From contig CALNXK010000032.1 of the NCBI GenBank assembly GCA_942486035.1, positions 2,181,001-2,245,000 on the forward strand: DNA of 64,000 bases, written 5' to 3'. The notes under the pieces were generated by a model. That model searched no databases. It saw only the letters and a program-made list of their open reading frames with translations, and was not told the DNA's origin. Position 1 is the stretch's first letter, and each line of letters begins with the position of its first letter. A program made the translations under genes and the position numbers. Positions 25,001 to 33,236 of the stretch are shown here, piece after piece. The DNA comes from Porites lobata. Its lineage: Eukaryota; Cnidaria; Anthozoa; Scleractinia; Poritidae.

Positions 25001-28000
25001 GACTCTCTTAAGATAAATAACAGGGCTCTACTGCTCTGGCAGGCAGTGCCGCCTGGAGTACCCTAGTGTACCCTACCATCACCACGTGCACCATGTGCCC
25101 AGTTTCCTGTTCAAACAAAAAGTGTTTTAACACTATGCACCATAATTCCAGCCAAATAAAGCAGCACTCTTTGTTAGGGAATGACTAGGCTCTACTTTCC
25201 ATAAATGGAAAAGTAATTCATGCAACTACATTACAACAGTACAGTCCTGTTACAGTTAGCTATCTTTAAACTCGTCCATATTTGAGGACAGGTTGTTGGG
25301 AATATGTCAGGGAAACTTGCCTTGCTCTCTCCTGTTACAATTAAAGCTTCCCCCAGCTTTCAGAGAGTTGATACCTGTAGTGGAGATTATTTTATGTAAA
25401 ACCCCTGCAAGAGCAAAGAAGGCCATGCTATGTGAACTGTGGATATAATAATATAGGATTTAGTTGTGGCTTTCTTTTGGGGCCATGACACGCCTAGATT
25501 TGCCCATCAGCCTACTTTGTTGAGGAATGAAGTCGCCCCTTGTATCAAGATTATTATCATGATTTATTATGGTGTATGACTGAGTCACTACGTTATTGCA
25601 GAAATTCAGTACTATTTGTTTCAATGTGAGTTTCTGTCTGTTTTCAACAGCTGGTGGTGGGCTTGGTATTATTCCCCCACCTCCTGGGGGTGTGGCTCCT
25701 AAGATAGCACCTCCCCCTGGGAGTGGGGCTTCACCTGCAGCTGGAAGAAGAACAGTTCAGCCTCATACCCAGGCTCCCTTCCCTAGCATGGATAATTTTG
25801 GGGCTTCATCTACAGTCCAACAACAAAGTCAGCAACAGAAGACAATGCCAGACTGGGGAGACTTCACATCAGCTTCAGGGTGTGTGTCTGAACAGTTTTA
25901 GGAATAATAATTCAAGAAAAGTTTATATTCTTAAAGTGAATTGCAGATACAATTGAACATTCATTGAGCAGCCACCCTCCATTATTAAAGCGGCCAGTAA
26001 TCAAAGTTACAAAGTAACTCTAGAAAAGAATAGGAAATTAAACCTCTATTAAGTGACCATGAAGCACTTGACAGACTAAGTTTGGCTTTATTTTAAGAAT
26101 ATGATGAAGGAAAACAGCTCGGCATAAAAGGTGACGACCGATTGTGGACCAGTAATGCTGCCGCCGTCGTGTTTTTGTTTTAATATAAAGTGATGTTTCT
26201 GTTAAAGATTATGCTGATTTATGAGCCGGTTAATGACGAACCTCTATTGAGCGGTGCCCGAGGGTGAACGCTTGAAGGAAGTTCAACTGTATTGATTCTT
26301 GGAAAGGTTTCTGTGATTTCCGGAATAAACAAGGTCAAGAAAAGCGTTATCATCGACGCCTTTGTCCTCGGCTGATAACGTTTGCCTTACCCTTGATTAT
26401 TCCGTGATTTTAGAAACCAAATTTGATAATTATATTGTTTTATTGTATATTGATTTGGAGAAAGTAATGACAAACACAACGTCACATAGAACACAGTGTA
26501 TTATTTTCCAAAAAGTATAGAAATGTTCAACGGACAGTGATTGGAAATCATGCATTGCACACCCAACCCACAGATTACAGTCGAACCTCCCTGTGCGACC
26601 ACCCATCCAAAACACCAAACTTTTTCCAGTCAAATCCCTATAATCAGAACCTTTAGGAAACGAACATCTCTCATAATCGACCACAAGCACTTTTGGGGCT
26701 GATGGTGTGATTATTTTCCATTGTTTTTAACCTCTTGTAAGTGACCAGAGCTTATTAAGAACTTTCACGTAACTTTCAGTGATAACTGCGTACCGTAAAT
26801 GACATAATAGACGCCAACTCCCAAATAAACGCCTGTTATCTAATAAGCGCCCCCTCTACGCTTTTAAAATTGTGTTCGACGCCCCTCTCTGATAAATGCC
26901 CGATGTCTAATAGACGCCCCTTATGAGAATTAGCAAAAAGGAGCAAAATCATTCAATTCAGTCTGTTTCTTGCTTGGTTAGCCTGGCTTTAGGTATTTCA
27001 TCTTGATCAATGATAGGCTAATGATGACAAGATAATAACCCTTAACGAGGATTCGGACATCGATGTTGGGATTTGAAAGAGCGATATGAAACTCTTGACA
27101 GCCTAGACGTATCAATTGATGGAGTGGATATTCCGCTGTTTTTAAGCTCTTTTGATTTTCGTCGAAGTCGTAATAGTTTTGTCGAGCTTGTTAAATTAAG
27201 ATAATAAGCGCCTCTCTCTTTTATTATTTAACCCTCGGACATACAAGGGGGCGGGGGTGGTTGCCACCCCCCCCCCCCAAGGGTTTTCTGATTTTTTTCC
27301 TAGACGTTTATCCCTCGCGCACATTTTAAGACAAGTTTAGTGATGATCAGTTACTATGGTTACGAGATATGACGTCATAACTAGCAGGTGGTCAAGTAAT
27401 TTTTGAGTGAAAAGGCATGTTTTTTCAGCTTCTTTTAGGAATAAAAGTAAGGCTTGTGGATAAAATGATGCAAAGTAATTATTTATGTGTTAGACCGAAT
27501 TGGACTCCACTCAGTCCTGTTACCATTACTAATTTACATGTTACAGTCAAAGCAGGTCAAGCGTTCCCGACGCTAACGAACTAATGAATTCGTTAATGGG
27601 AAAATTATTTCGTTTGTTGATTCAATAATCCATTCATAAAATGAACAATCCAATATTGATATTCAGCCTCGATTCAATAATCAAATGTTGATTCGTTAAC
27701 TGTTTTTGGAAAAACTACACTTTCCACAAGTCGACCTTAGAATTCTGATTTTTCTTCTTTTTTTCTAAGAGTCGAGTGCGGGCAAGTTCTGAAGTTCAAA
27801 CCCAAACAAACTGTTACATGTACGCCATTTTGCCACCAGTAATCAGTGCATCAGACCTGACCTCTTAAGGTGATGTTACACGGGACGATTCGCAACGACG
27901 ATTTTTAGTGCAACGCAGCGTTGTAATGTTGGGACAATGTTACAACGCCGTGTTGCGCTAAAAATCGTCGTTGCGAATCGTCTCGTGTAATATCACCTTA

Positions 28001-29149
28001 AGAAAACACGATAGTCAAACTGAGGTCAGCGTATGTGCGATGATTGGTGGATTTCAATCCTCGACCTTTGTCAGTTTCTTTGCGTTTAATTTGCCATCTG
28101 TCTATTCTAGCTGTTATTTTGATTACAAAAGGCAATGAAAAACGCAATCGTAAACCGTTGGAAAAGGGAAGCAAATACAAGTGAACAAAACAGACAAGAA
28201 TAAAGAACAGGCAGATTTTGTTCATAAGCCAAATCGAGATTTAGTTATTGAATCGAGGTCCAATTTGACTGTTGGATTATTCATTTTATGAATGGATTAT
28301 TGAATCTACAAAAGGAAATCATTTTTTCATTAATGAATTTATTAGTTCGTTAGCGACGGGAACGCTTGACCTGCTTTGACTGTAATCGCAAAAAATTATT
28401 AATTCTCACTGCTGTTACCCGATTTCTAGTTCTTAATAAAATCCAAGATTGCGGACGTGTTTGTTGACGGCACAGACGTGCAGCAGCGCCACCACCCATA
28501 AAATATACCTCACCTTGTAGAGAAGATCAAAGACTTCCCACTGAAGTCAAAATCTTTTCGAAATACTCAACATATCAAAAACTCGAGGGGGGGGTCCATC
28601 AACCCCCCCTTTTGTACCACGGTGGGGGGATGATTTTGCGTATACGTTCGAAGGTTAAACCCCTCCTATCTATAAAACGCCCCCGCTTGGACCCCTAAAA
28701 TTAAATAGACGCCCCGGGCGTTTATTGGGTCATTTCCGTTACAAGTAAATAAGAATTTGCTTACAAGAAATTATCTTGTCAAAGGTAGATGTTTCGGGTA
28801 GGAAGAAAGCCCCTTTTTGTCGGTTCTCGTAAGCGACCGCCTCTCGTAAGTCACCAATAAATCTTTGCATTATGGGTGGTGGCTCACAGGAGATTCGACT
28901 GTACTCAGATGACTTTAGGTTGCGCTGAAATTTACTGTAGGCTGTTAGCCAATGAGAAGACAAATGGTGAGTACAATGTATAATAATCTGCAAAATTGAC
29001 AAAGCCCTTGACAGCCAACCTCAACGTGTTGTATTTTTGCAGTGACAAGGCCTGAGACGATTTATCCCTTTTTTTACCATTTTTGATTTTCATCAGTTAT
29101 TTCTCCTTTTTTTTGTAGGAGTTCAGACTCTTCCTGGGTACAGTTTTGA
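11680..29149 (+). CDS. NECAP: NECAP endocytosis-associated protein (adaptin-ear-binding coat-associated protein), 8 exons
   Basis: Complete gene. The exons are 11680-11765, 15054-15154, 15537-15641, 22071-22152, 22275-22383, 24886-24928, 25651-25879 and 29119-29149. All have GT/AG borders and matching phases, and give 786 nt, 261 aa (human NECAP1 is about 275 aa). Residues 1 to about 160 form the PHear domain and show the family blocks IPPRTSNRGYR, DWKLDQPDWTGR, DSSRYFVLKI, FQDRGDSFDFNVALQDHF and PKLDLSFKEGQTI. The tail is Pro/Gln-rich and carries WGDF and a terminal WVQF, both WxxF-type motifs. In characterised NECAPs these bind the AP-2 alpha and beta appendages during clathrin-coated vesicle formation in the cytoplasm. 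Intron 3 (6.4 kb) holds nested LINEs and intron 7 holds a four-deep nest of DNA elements. NECAP1 and NECAP2 are vertebrate duplicates, so a single NECAP name is used. Confidence 0.95.
12262..13182. mobile_element. hAT-like non-autonomous element, 921 bp
   Basis: The left end TTAGCCTGTGTAGCAAGCG and the right end CTTGCTACGCAGGCTA are inverted copies, and the similarity continues about 100 bp inward through GTTTCC and a purine/pyrimidine-rich block. It is flanked by ACTCATTT (12254-12261) and ACTTATTT (13183-13190), an 8-bp duplication with one mismatch. An 8-bp duplication points to hAT-type transposition. There is no transposase frame. Its termini match the three micro-elements at 32951, 33135 and 44139. 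Confidence 0.75.
13358..13935. repeat. Inverted-repeat segment, possible MITE
   Basis: AGGCTGGACGCTA (13358-13370) is perfectly inverted at 13923-13935. GAGAAACCACTGC also occurs as a direct repeat at 13384-13396 and 13937-13949. The interior has a 20-nt T run near 13745. No duplication of flanking host sequence was clear. Confidence 0.5.
14439..14709. mobile_element. Outer inverted-repeat element with a second MITE inside
   Basis: The outer ends ATACAGCCACG and CGTGGCTGTAT are inverted copies. Between them sits a second, better-conserved element at 14461-14640, which suggests one MITE jumped into another. Confidence 0.6.
14461..14640. mobile_element. 180-bp MITE with 34-bp inverted ends
   Basis: The left CTACTGTCTCAGACAAAAAT then AGTTGGGACACTTT, and the right AAAGTGTCCCAACC then ATTTTGACTGAGACTGTAG, are complementary with a few mismatches. 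Non-coding interior. Confidence 0.75.
15054..15154 (+). CDS. NECAP: NECAP exon 2
   Basis: Follows acceptor TTTTTCCCAG. Codes AADWKLDQPDWTGRVRVCAK and GKECYIKIEDKSS, the first core of the PHear domain. Donor GTGAGT, phase 1. Confidence 0.95.
15537..15641 (+). CDS. NECAP: NECAP exon 3
   Basis: Follows acceptor CTTCTTCAG. Codes DLFAKCPVDSYPGMAVEGVL then DSSRYFVLKIVNDS. Donor GTGAGT, phase 1. Confidence 0.95.
15756..15803. repeat. Perfect 19-bp hairpin
   Basis: ATGTATTGACCAAGCAATA (15756-15774) is followed, after a 10-nt loop, by its exact complement (15785-15803). It is probably the core of a foldback repeat in NECAP intron 3. Confidence 0.8.
18698..18718 (+). repeat. (GAT)7 microsatellite at the LINE-LINE junction
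   Basis: Seven GAT units start within the FADD codons of the host LINE. On the minus strand they read (ATC)n, at the 3' end of the inserted LINE, so they are probably its microsatellite-like 3' tail. Confidence 0.7.
18928..19272 (-). pseudogene. LINE ORF C-terminal domain, separated by a stop
   Basis: Continues the element after the stop near 19348. LSTLHNRRLQDLAILMYKVK and RYMGPKVWSSVPSNVKKAS are the usual end of CR1/Jockey-like ORF2 proteins. Ends 114 codons later. Confidence 0.75.
19348..21267 (-). CDS. LINE ORF: truncated endonuclease plus reverse transcriptase
   Basis: 639 codons open on the minus strand; the upstream part of the protein is missing. Residues 11-40 end in ALSDHGLVYG, with the SDH typical of the last APE endonuclease motif. 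A basic region (residues 115-190) precedes the RT. RT blocks include NYRPITV, STDMSKAFDSLYHPL (first catalytic Asp), TRGCPQGSAFGPLIWN and MYADDHQFY (YADD at about residue 497). The expected continuation LERIQERALRAIYCD follows only after an in-frame stop. It would make cDNA from its own RNA in the nucleus, but the missing N-terminus makes activity unlikely. Confidence 0.85.
   Translation of the reverse strand: MRGSLITKSLIDVILTNHPELFENCGVHDPALSDHGLVYGFLNEMVKHQKGKIVTSKSLKDFDVEKYKEDLMYAPWHVSEIFNSCDDKANFMEMLLSSIVNTHMPTKKMRVRAQDVPYMTKEWKGAMRAKRRAAKKYLKEQTSENWEARRITRNEATRLRRKAVRTYWKEQATKLKRKPSEFYKTFMPFLTDKHKVNTNELSLSINGTICRDQCAVSNHLCEYFATVADGIGDTSAVDDKVLATHPSVQNITQKMTGYQGFQFQNLQSFEVEKALQKVSLRKSTGWDGIPLMALKLGATELTNPLTSLFNSRITLGEWPLGWKRGEWTPVFKKEDPHEMGNYRPITVQVTVNKLFEQLLSKQLSYGFNNKLCDKLTAYRKNNSCETALLSLTENWKFALDEHNVVGVLSTDMSKAFDSLYHPLTLAKLKAYGVEERSLRLMGSYFTDHYNRVKLGSVVSEWQRVTRGCPQGSAFGPLIWNIFQNDLTYTVDANMNMYADDHQFYVVRSTLSDVHDDLAVCAESSSSWYRANLQKGNLDKYQTMALGCRRKSMDSTMIDNHEVRSTECLKLLGVCIDNNLRLDEHISSISKKSAQRVGVLMRLRNLIPTQTKLQLYKAAVLPYLTYCHLIWHFCHASDSR
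21251..21325. repeat. 34-bp hairpin at the LINE 5' junction
   Basis: The left arm 21251-21284 (ATAAGAGAGCCTCTC...) and right arm 21292-21325 (...GAGGCTCTCTTAT) are complementary with two mismatches around the 7-nt loop CGGTTAA. The right arm is an inverted copy of the LINE's own first bases. Confidence 0.85.
21971..22011. repeat. (ATT)n microsatellite
   Basis: About 41 nt of TTATTATTATT units with one interruption, 60 bp before NECAP exon 4. Confidence 0.9.
22071..22152 (+). CDS. NECAP: NECAP exon 4
   Basis: Follows acceptor TTTGCTCCAG. Codes QHAFIGMGFQDRGDSFDFNV then ALQDHF. Ends in phase 2 at AA/GTTTGT, so the Lys codon is completed by exon 5. Confidence 0.93.
22275..22383 (+). CDS. NECAP: NECAP exon 5
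   Basis: Follows acceptor CTTATCCAG. Codes WIKQSEKLEAEASQPDPGPK then LDLSFKEGQTIHINLG, the end of the PHear domain. Donor GTAAGT, phase 0. Confidence 0.95.
22564..22978. mobile_element. MITE with 16-bp perfect inverted ends and internal CTTCGG tandem repeats
   Basis: TATACCTGCCAACTCT at the left and AGAGTTGGCAGGTATA at the right are exact complements. TGCCTGTA occurs at both outer flanks, suggesting an 8-bp duplication, though its exact border is ambiguous. The interior holds many CTCACGCC repeats near the left end and about seven CTTCGG-type units at 22840-22900. A 141-codon minus-strand frame across it is a by-product of these repeats. Confidence 0.75.
24181..24343. mobile_element. Short Tc1/pogo-like MITE
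   Basis: It starts ATACAGTCAACTCCCGATAA, a pogo/Tigger-style terminus, and ends AGGAGTCTACTGTAT, an imperfect complement, with TA at both borders. Internal AGTTATTGGGAGTTCGAGTT repeats the terminal motif inverted. Confidence 0.6.
24886..24928 (+). CDS. NECAP: NECAP exon 6
   Basis: A 43-nt exon after acceptor AATCTTTCAG. Codes KRSPGSSATNRPKP, the basic linker after the PHear domain. Donor GTAAGT, phase 1. Confidence 0.88.
25651..25879 (+). CDS. NECAP: NECAP exon 7
   Basis: Follows acceptor TTTTCAACAG. Codes GGGLGIIPPPPGGVAPKIAP and a Gln-rich tail ending PDWGDFTSAS. I place the donor at GG/GTGTGTG (phase 2) because it joins in frame to a WVQF exon. Read-through would give only CVSEQF and a stop. 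Confidence 0.9.
27542..28384. mobile_element. Nest level 3: TA-flanked element with arms over 170 bp
   Basis: TACAGTCAAAGCAGGTCAAG then CGTT is exactly inverted at 28361-28384. The arms continue with high similarity (CGCTAACGAACTAAT, GATTCAATAATCCATTCATA) to about 27715 and 28215. It sits inside level 2. Confidence 0.85.
27869..27997. mobile_element. Nest level 4: 129-bp palindromic TTAA MITE
   Basis: Flanked by TTAA on both sides (27865-27868 and 27998-28001), the piggyBac-type duplication. The left arm AGGTGATGTTACACGGGACG and the right arm CGTCTCGTGTAATATCACCT are complementary, as are TCGCAACGACGATTTTTAG and its mirror. About 58-bp arms around a short centre. Confidence 0.85.
29119..29149 (+). 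CDS. NECAP: NECAP exon 8 (terminal micro-exon)
   Basis: The acceptor CCTTTTTTTTGTAG is followed by G AGT TCA GAC TCT TCC TGG GTA CAG TTT TGA, coding SSDSSWVQF and stop. NECAP proteins end in WVQF, an AP-2 appendage ligand. Phase 2 matches exon 7. Confidence 0.92.
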
Positions 29150-29632
29150 GGACTTTTTCACATTAATAGAGCGCTCCAAACAAGAAATTATTTTACGATT
29201 GCTACAACCTAAATTAATCCTTCTGTGGCAAGTGTCACTCATTAGGAAACTTAGATAGAGTAACAAAAGTTAAAATAACTAATTGCTGTACAACTTTACT
29301 TCAATTATTAGTGTGCTGTAGTAAGAGAAGGCAGCGATGCATGTCAGTAATTAGCAAGTAGTTGTGTACAGTATACCGTTGTACACAGTACTTTGATTAC
29401 AAGAAAGTTTTCACCTCAAATAGGACTTTCGTAGTTGTAAAGTACATGCAAAGTCATTTAGATATTTTTTCCTGAGGCTGTAAATTTCAAAATATTCTTC
29501 ACTAAATTGGTTGTCAAAGGGTTTTATTCACGCTGATTCGGAAAAAATGATGGTGGTCTCTGTCTACGCTCAATCTACCACCCAATTTGAATATGTACAT
29601 AGAATTTTCCCTCTATTTCAACACATATTAGC

Positions 29633-29638
29633 AATAAA
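29633..29638 (+). terminator. Candidate NECAP polyadenylation signal AATAAA
   Basis: The first good AATAAA after the stop, about 480 bp into the 3' UTR. Confidence 0.5.
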
Positions 29639-29639
29639 A

Positions 29640-32600
29640 GGGACAAATTGATGATCAGGCCTTCGGACTGACTTGTCTTGTTGGGTAAGCTACTTTTGTA
29701 GCATTAGTAACTGCATAGTAGCCTGCTAGGTTACCTCTAACGATCCCATATCACTGGAACCCAACCAACGGATGTTTCCAAATGCGTCATAAGATGGTTT
29801 TCTCTATGCTTTAGAAGTCTGTTTAGTTAATTTAGAGCTGCCCTAAAAATTATTTATCTGTTCGGACGTCTAAGGGAACTTTTGTCGTCTCGAAAGGTAT
29901 AGGCGACTTTTTCGTCTCATCCGAAGCTGTTAGCAACCCTGATGGGTCTACTCGAAAGTTCGAGGACAAGCCCTACTTTTATTAGAAAATTGCTGAGACG
30001 TTTTTTGTCTTTAAACCGAAATTTTCAGGAGATTTTAGCCTTTCTCGAGGTTGAAAATTTTCTAGGCAACATATGCTCTTTCGAACAGTTATTTTCAGAA
30101 AAAAGTCGTTGGGTGTTCTCCACATATCGGCGTTTTTAAGTGTTGTTAGGAGATAATCTTTGCTCCCCTTATTGTTTGTTTTGTTTTTTTTTGCTTAACC
30201 TAGTGTACCTGCGGATTTCAGCAAACTGTGAACAAGCCTCCAGTTGGGGATAAGGGTGAAAAGACTGGTGACGAAACGCGGGGAACCGCGGGAAGGAGAA
30301 AGAAGAAAGGCGCCTGTTTTCTCTTTCTCGCCTTTCTTTGCGCCCAACTGCGATAGAGACGTCTGGGAACGTTCGCCATACCCCATACTAGGAGTCCTGT
30401 CCATAGACGCTTTGTCAAATATGTTATTGAGTGTGATAGTTATATCGTACATGCTAATAACGGAACAGGGTCACGTCAAACATAACCAGACGCAACGGCA
30501 GGAAATTGAATACAAACTGACAAAATATATGTGTCTTTGAGTTCAGCACTACTCTTTTGAGCCATTAACAGACCAACACCTGTGTACAACTTAGTTGCCA
30601 CCTTCCCTATCACTTGGAATAAAGTCTACTCTACCAACTAGTATTAATTTCTCATTATAACCGAGCTTTAGAAAATTGATCAACGACAGAGACAAATTGT
30701 TTTGCTGATAATTTTCAAATTGGCTGTTTTTTTGTTATTCATCTCTCAGTCTGATGAGTTTAAAGGGAAAACTAACTAGGCCATTTTTACGGTGACAACA
30801 TTTGACCAGAATTACCAAAATTCATTCCTTTTTTGTTTTATTTAAATTAGTCAATCCTGATGAGGTTTAAAAAACAAAAGTCCTGATTTGCACTAGAAAA
30901 GGATTCAGGTTGTTGTTGCCCCCGCAGGGATTTCGCCCAGAAGGCGAAATTCCGAGGAGGCATTCTAGTAACTCGGGCGTATATTAAAGAAAGTACTTAC
31001 AGCTGAAATATACAGTCAGTGTCGATTTGATGACGGTGCGCCCGCAAGTACGAGATGGTTAGGATGACGTCAAGATCACGAAGGGACCGCTTGGGTAGAT
31101 CTTGTGCAATTTATTGTACAGTCATACTTCGATACTCAGTTGCGTTGTGCGTTATCAGTGACATTTTGTGGAGCAGTTGTTTTGAAAGTTATGGACCAAA
31201 AGACACTCGTTAAGCGCAAATGAAGTTATAAGGTGCGTATACCACTGTGTATATATACTTTAAACACTTGGAGAGTTTGCCAGACACGAGTTCACACATC
31301 TTTGATTGGAAACCTTGCCAGACGCTCTTTCTCTCTCTTTGACCGGAATAAGACTCTGCCCCAAACAAGCAAGACGAGTGGATCAACGGCTAGTTTATTA
31401 CTAGCAGAACGATGGACGACTACAGAAATTCGCCGACAATCAAATTCTGTGCTGACTTATTCCCTGTTCACAGATGTTCCGCTATGAAGTTTAAAATAAG
31501 ACTAGAATGCACGAGCGTGAATTGATCAAACGTCCCTTTCATTTCTAAGGCTTACTTTCCGGCAAATAAACTGAGAAGTATGTAAGAAGTGAGAGAGAAA
31601 TAGCGAGAAATTCAACTTCTCATTAAATCTATTTCTTATGGTTCAGAATAAACTGTTCTCGAAGCTGAGAATGTTTTGATCAAAACTGTGTAAATCGAAC
31701 TGAAGCTATGAATGGAACCTTGCGTTTCCTGTTTTTATCTCACACAGTCACAGTATTGTATGGAATATGTGTGAAAATCTTCATTATCAATCGGTATATT
31801 TCAAAGAGCTACACAACGAGCAAGAATACTATTGACCGACAATATACAGAACGGGGGCAGCTGTAGTGTCAACTATTACTAGTAGTAACATTTCAAAAAC
31901 AAGAATAATTTACACTCCAATATAACGCACATAGTAGAACGTTATGATTTATTTGGTATGTAGTAAGCGCGGTAATATAGCGTGTATAGGCTTAGGCTAT
32001 ACACAGTGAATATAGCAACACTGAGTTTCTTTTGGTGGAAAAAGGTCTCGAACAAAGGCTGTGTTCCTCCAAAGAGCAGTCAGTATCATACAAGATAAAG
32101 ATAAACCCTATATTGTTTTAGTCAACTTCGTTTTGCACTCTGTGTCATGAAAATTCGTGTGATTGGGAATCAAGAAAGCTACTCAACCCCAGACTGCCAA
32201 CCGGACTACTGGATAGGCCATTCCTTTTTTTTTGCTCGTTTAGCGTCGAAAAAAATAGCTAGCGCTTTTATAAAATCACACGAAGTCTGAGAGTAGGAGG
32301 CCTGAAACCCCAGCCTCATTGCCGTGGAGCCTGGAAACAATAGGACATGGAAACCAAATTAACACAAGACTTAGGAATGTGATGGTCGATCTTTTTCCCT
32401 TTTACTTTAAAAAGTAAAAAGCAAAAACGATGCGTCCCCTGGAAACTTTGTTACAATGCTTATTTTCCAGATTAAGAGAATTAATTCAAGTCAAAAAGGG
32501 TTTAACTTCGTCGTTATTTTTTTTTTTATTTGAAAATACCAAAATTTGGATATGTTGGAAGACGTAAAACGGCTAAAAAATTGGGATGGCCTTGCAATGA

Positions 32601-32940
32601 AGAAGAACCTAAAGTTTACAAAACCTTTCACAAACTTTTTCTCACTATAATCTTATAATTTTGAGGTAAAAAAAAAACACAAAGTAGAACCGGCTTTATT
32701 TACCAATTAAAAATGTTGCTCACCCGAACTCATTTTTTAAATGGAAATCTTTAAATCAAGAATTTTAAAATTCTATCGCCCATGGCTGCCACAAGTGAAC
32801 AACCACTTTGCACAACATTATAAGCTGCCTGCGCTACAGAGAAGTAGCAGTCATCTGTATATGGCTACGCTTTAGCATCAATCATGAATATATCGCTAAT
32901 TCAGAAGTTACAGCCGACTTGTAAATGGCTGTTCAGAAGT
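29640..32940. other. Intergenic; no gene seen
   Basis: Repeat-like but unassigned. A small hairpin GGGATTTCGCCCAGAAGG..CGAAATTCC lies near 30929-30955. The 30230-30400 stretch (GGGGAACCGCGGG.., TCTGGGAACGTTCGCCAT) looks like a multicopy element end. Short open frames at 30195-30540 and 31233-31487 have no supporting signals. Confidence 0.5.
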
Positions 32941-32950
32941 TGCAGCAACA

Positions 32951-33033
32951 GTAGCCTGCGAGCAAGCTCTCGCTCGCGCGTTCTCGCGAGACTCGTTTCA
33001 CTCGCCCAAATAGGAGAGCTTGCTCGCAGGCTA
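32951..33033. mobile_element. 83-bp hAT-like micro-MITE with perfect 8-bp duplication
   Basis: Flanked by CAGCAACA at 32943-32950 and 33034-33041. The ends GTAGCCTGCGAGCAAGCTCT and AGAGCTTGCTCGCAGGCTA are perfect complements. Little more than two inverted ends and a short centre. Confidence 0.85.
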
Positions 33034-33134
33034 CAGCAACAGGAAAATACATATAGTAGCTTTCATAGTAAGTTTCCTTTTGAAAGTACACACTGTAAGT
33101 AAGGACCTCAAACTCGGCCCTGAGCATGATTCTA

Positions 33135-33228
33135 CTAGCCTCCCCGCAGACGTCCTTTGGGGTTCGTTTGTCACGCATTCATTTCATGCGTGACAAACGA
33201 ACCCCAAAGGACGTCTGCGGGGAGGCTA
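33135..33228. mobile_element. 94-bp almost perfect palindromic hAT-like micro-MITE
   Basis: Flanked by TGATTCTA at 33127-33134 and 33229-33236. Arms of about 43 bp (TAGCCTCCCCGCAGACGTCC...) are exact complements around the centre TCATTTC. Only about 100 bp from the preceding micro-MITE. Confidence 0.88.
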
Positions 33229-33236
33229 TGATTCTA

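Larger units (their letters stand above)
26794..28738. mobile_element. Nest level 2: element with AATAGACGCC/GGCGTTTATT ends
   Basis: CGTAAATGACATAATAGACG at the left matches the complement of the right end, ..GGGCGTTTATTGGGTCATTTCCG. Sub-terminal CGCCCC repeats occur on both sides. It splits the level 1 element. Confidence 0.7.
26576..28903. mobile_element. Nest level 1: outer TA-flanked DNA element
   Basis: TACAGTCGAACCTCC at the left and GGAGATTCGACTGTA at the right are inverted copies, and the match continues through ACCACCCAT / ATGGGTGGTGG. Without its insert it is about 370 bp. TA flanks and the CAGTCGAA terminus suggest a Tc1/pogo-type MITE. It lies in NECAP intron 7. Confidence 0.75.

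Noticed and set aside
25880..25900. CVSEQF ending of NECAP by read-through of exon 7
   Set aside because: It lacks WVQF, and a phase-matched exon with SSDSSWVQF exists at 29119. Read-through is possible only as a minor isoform.
26430..26690. 86-codon minus-strand frame
   Set aside because: It crosses the left end of a MITE and has no conserved features.
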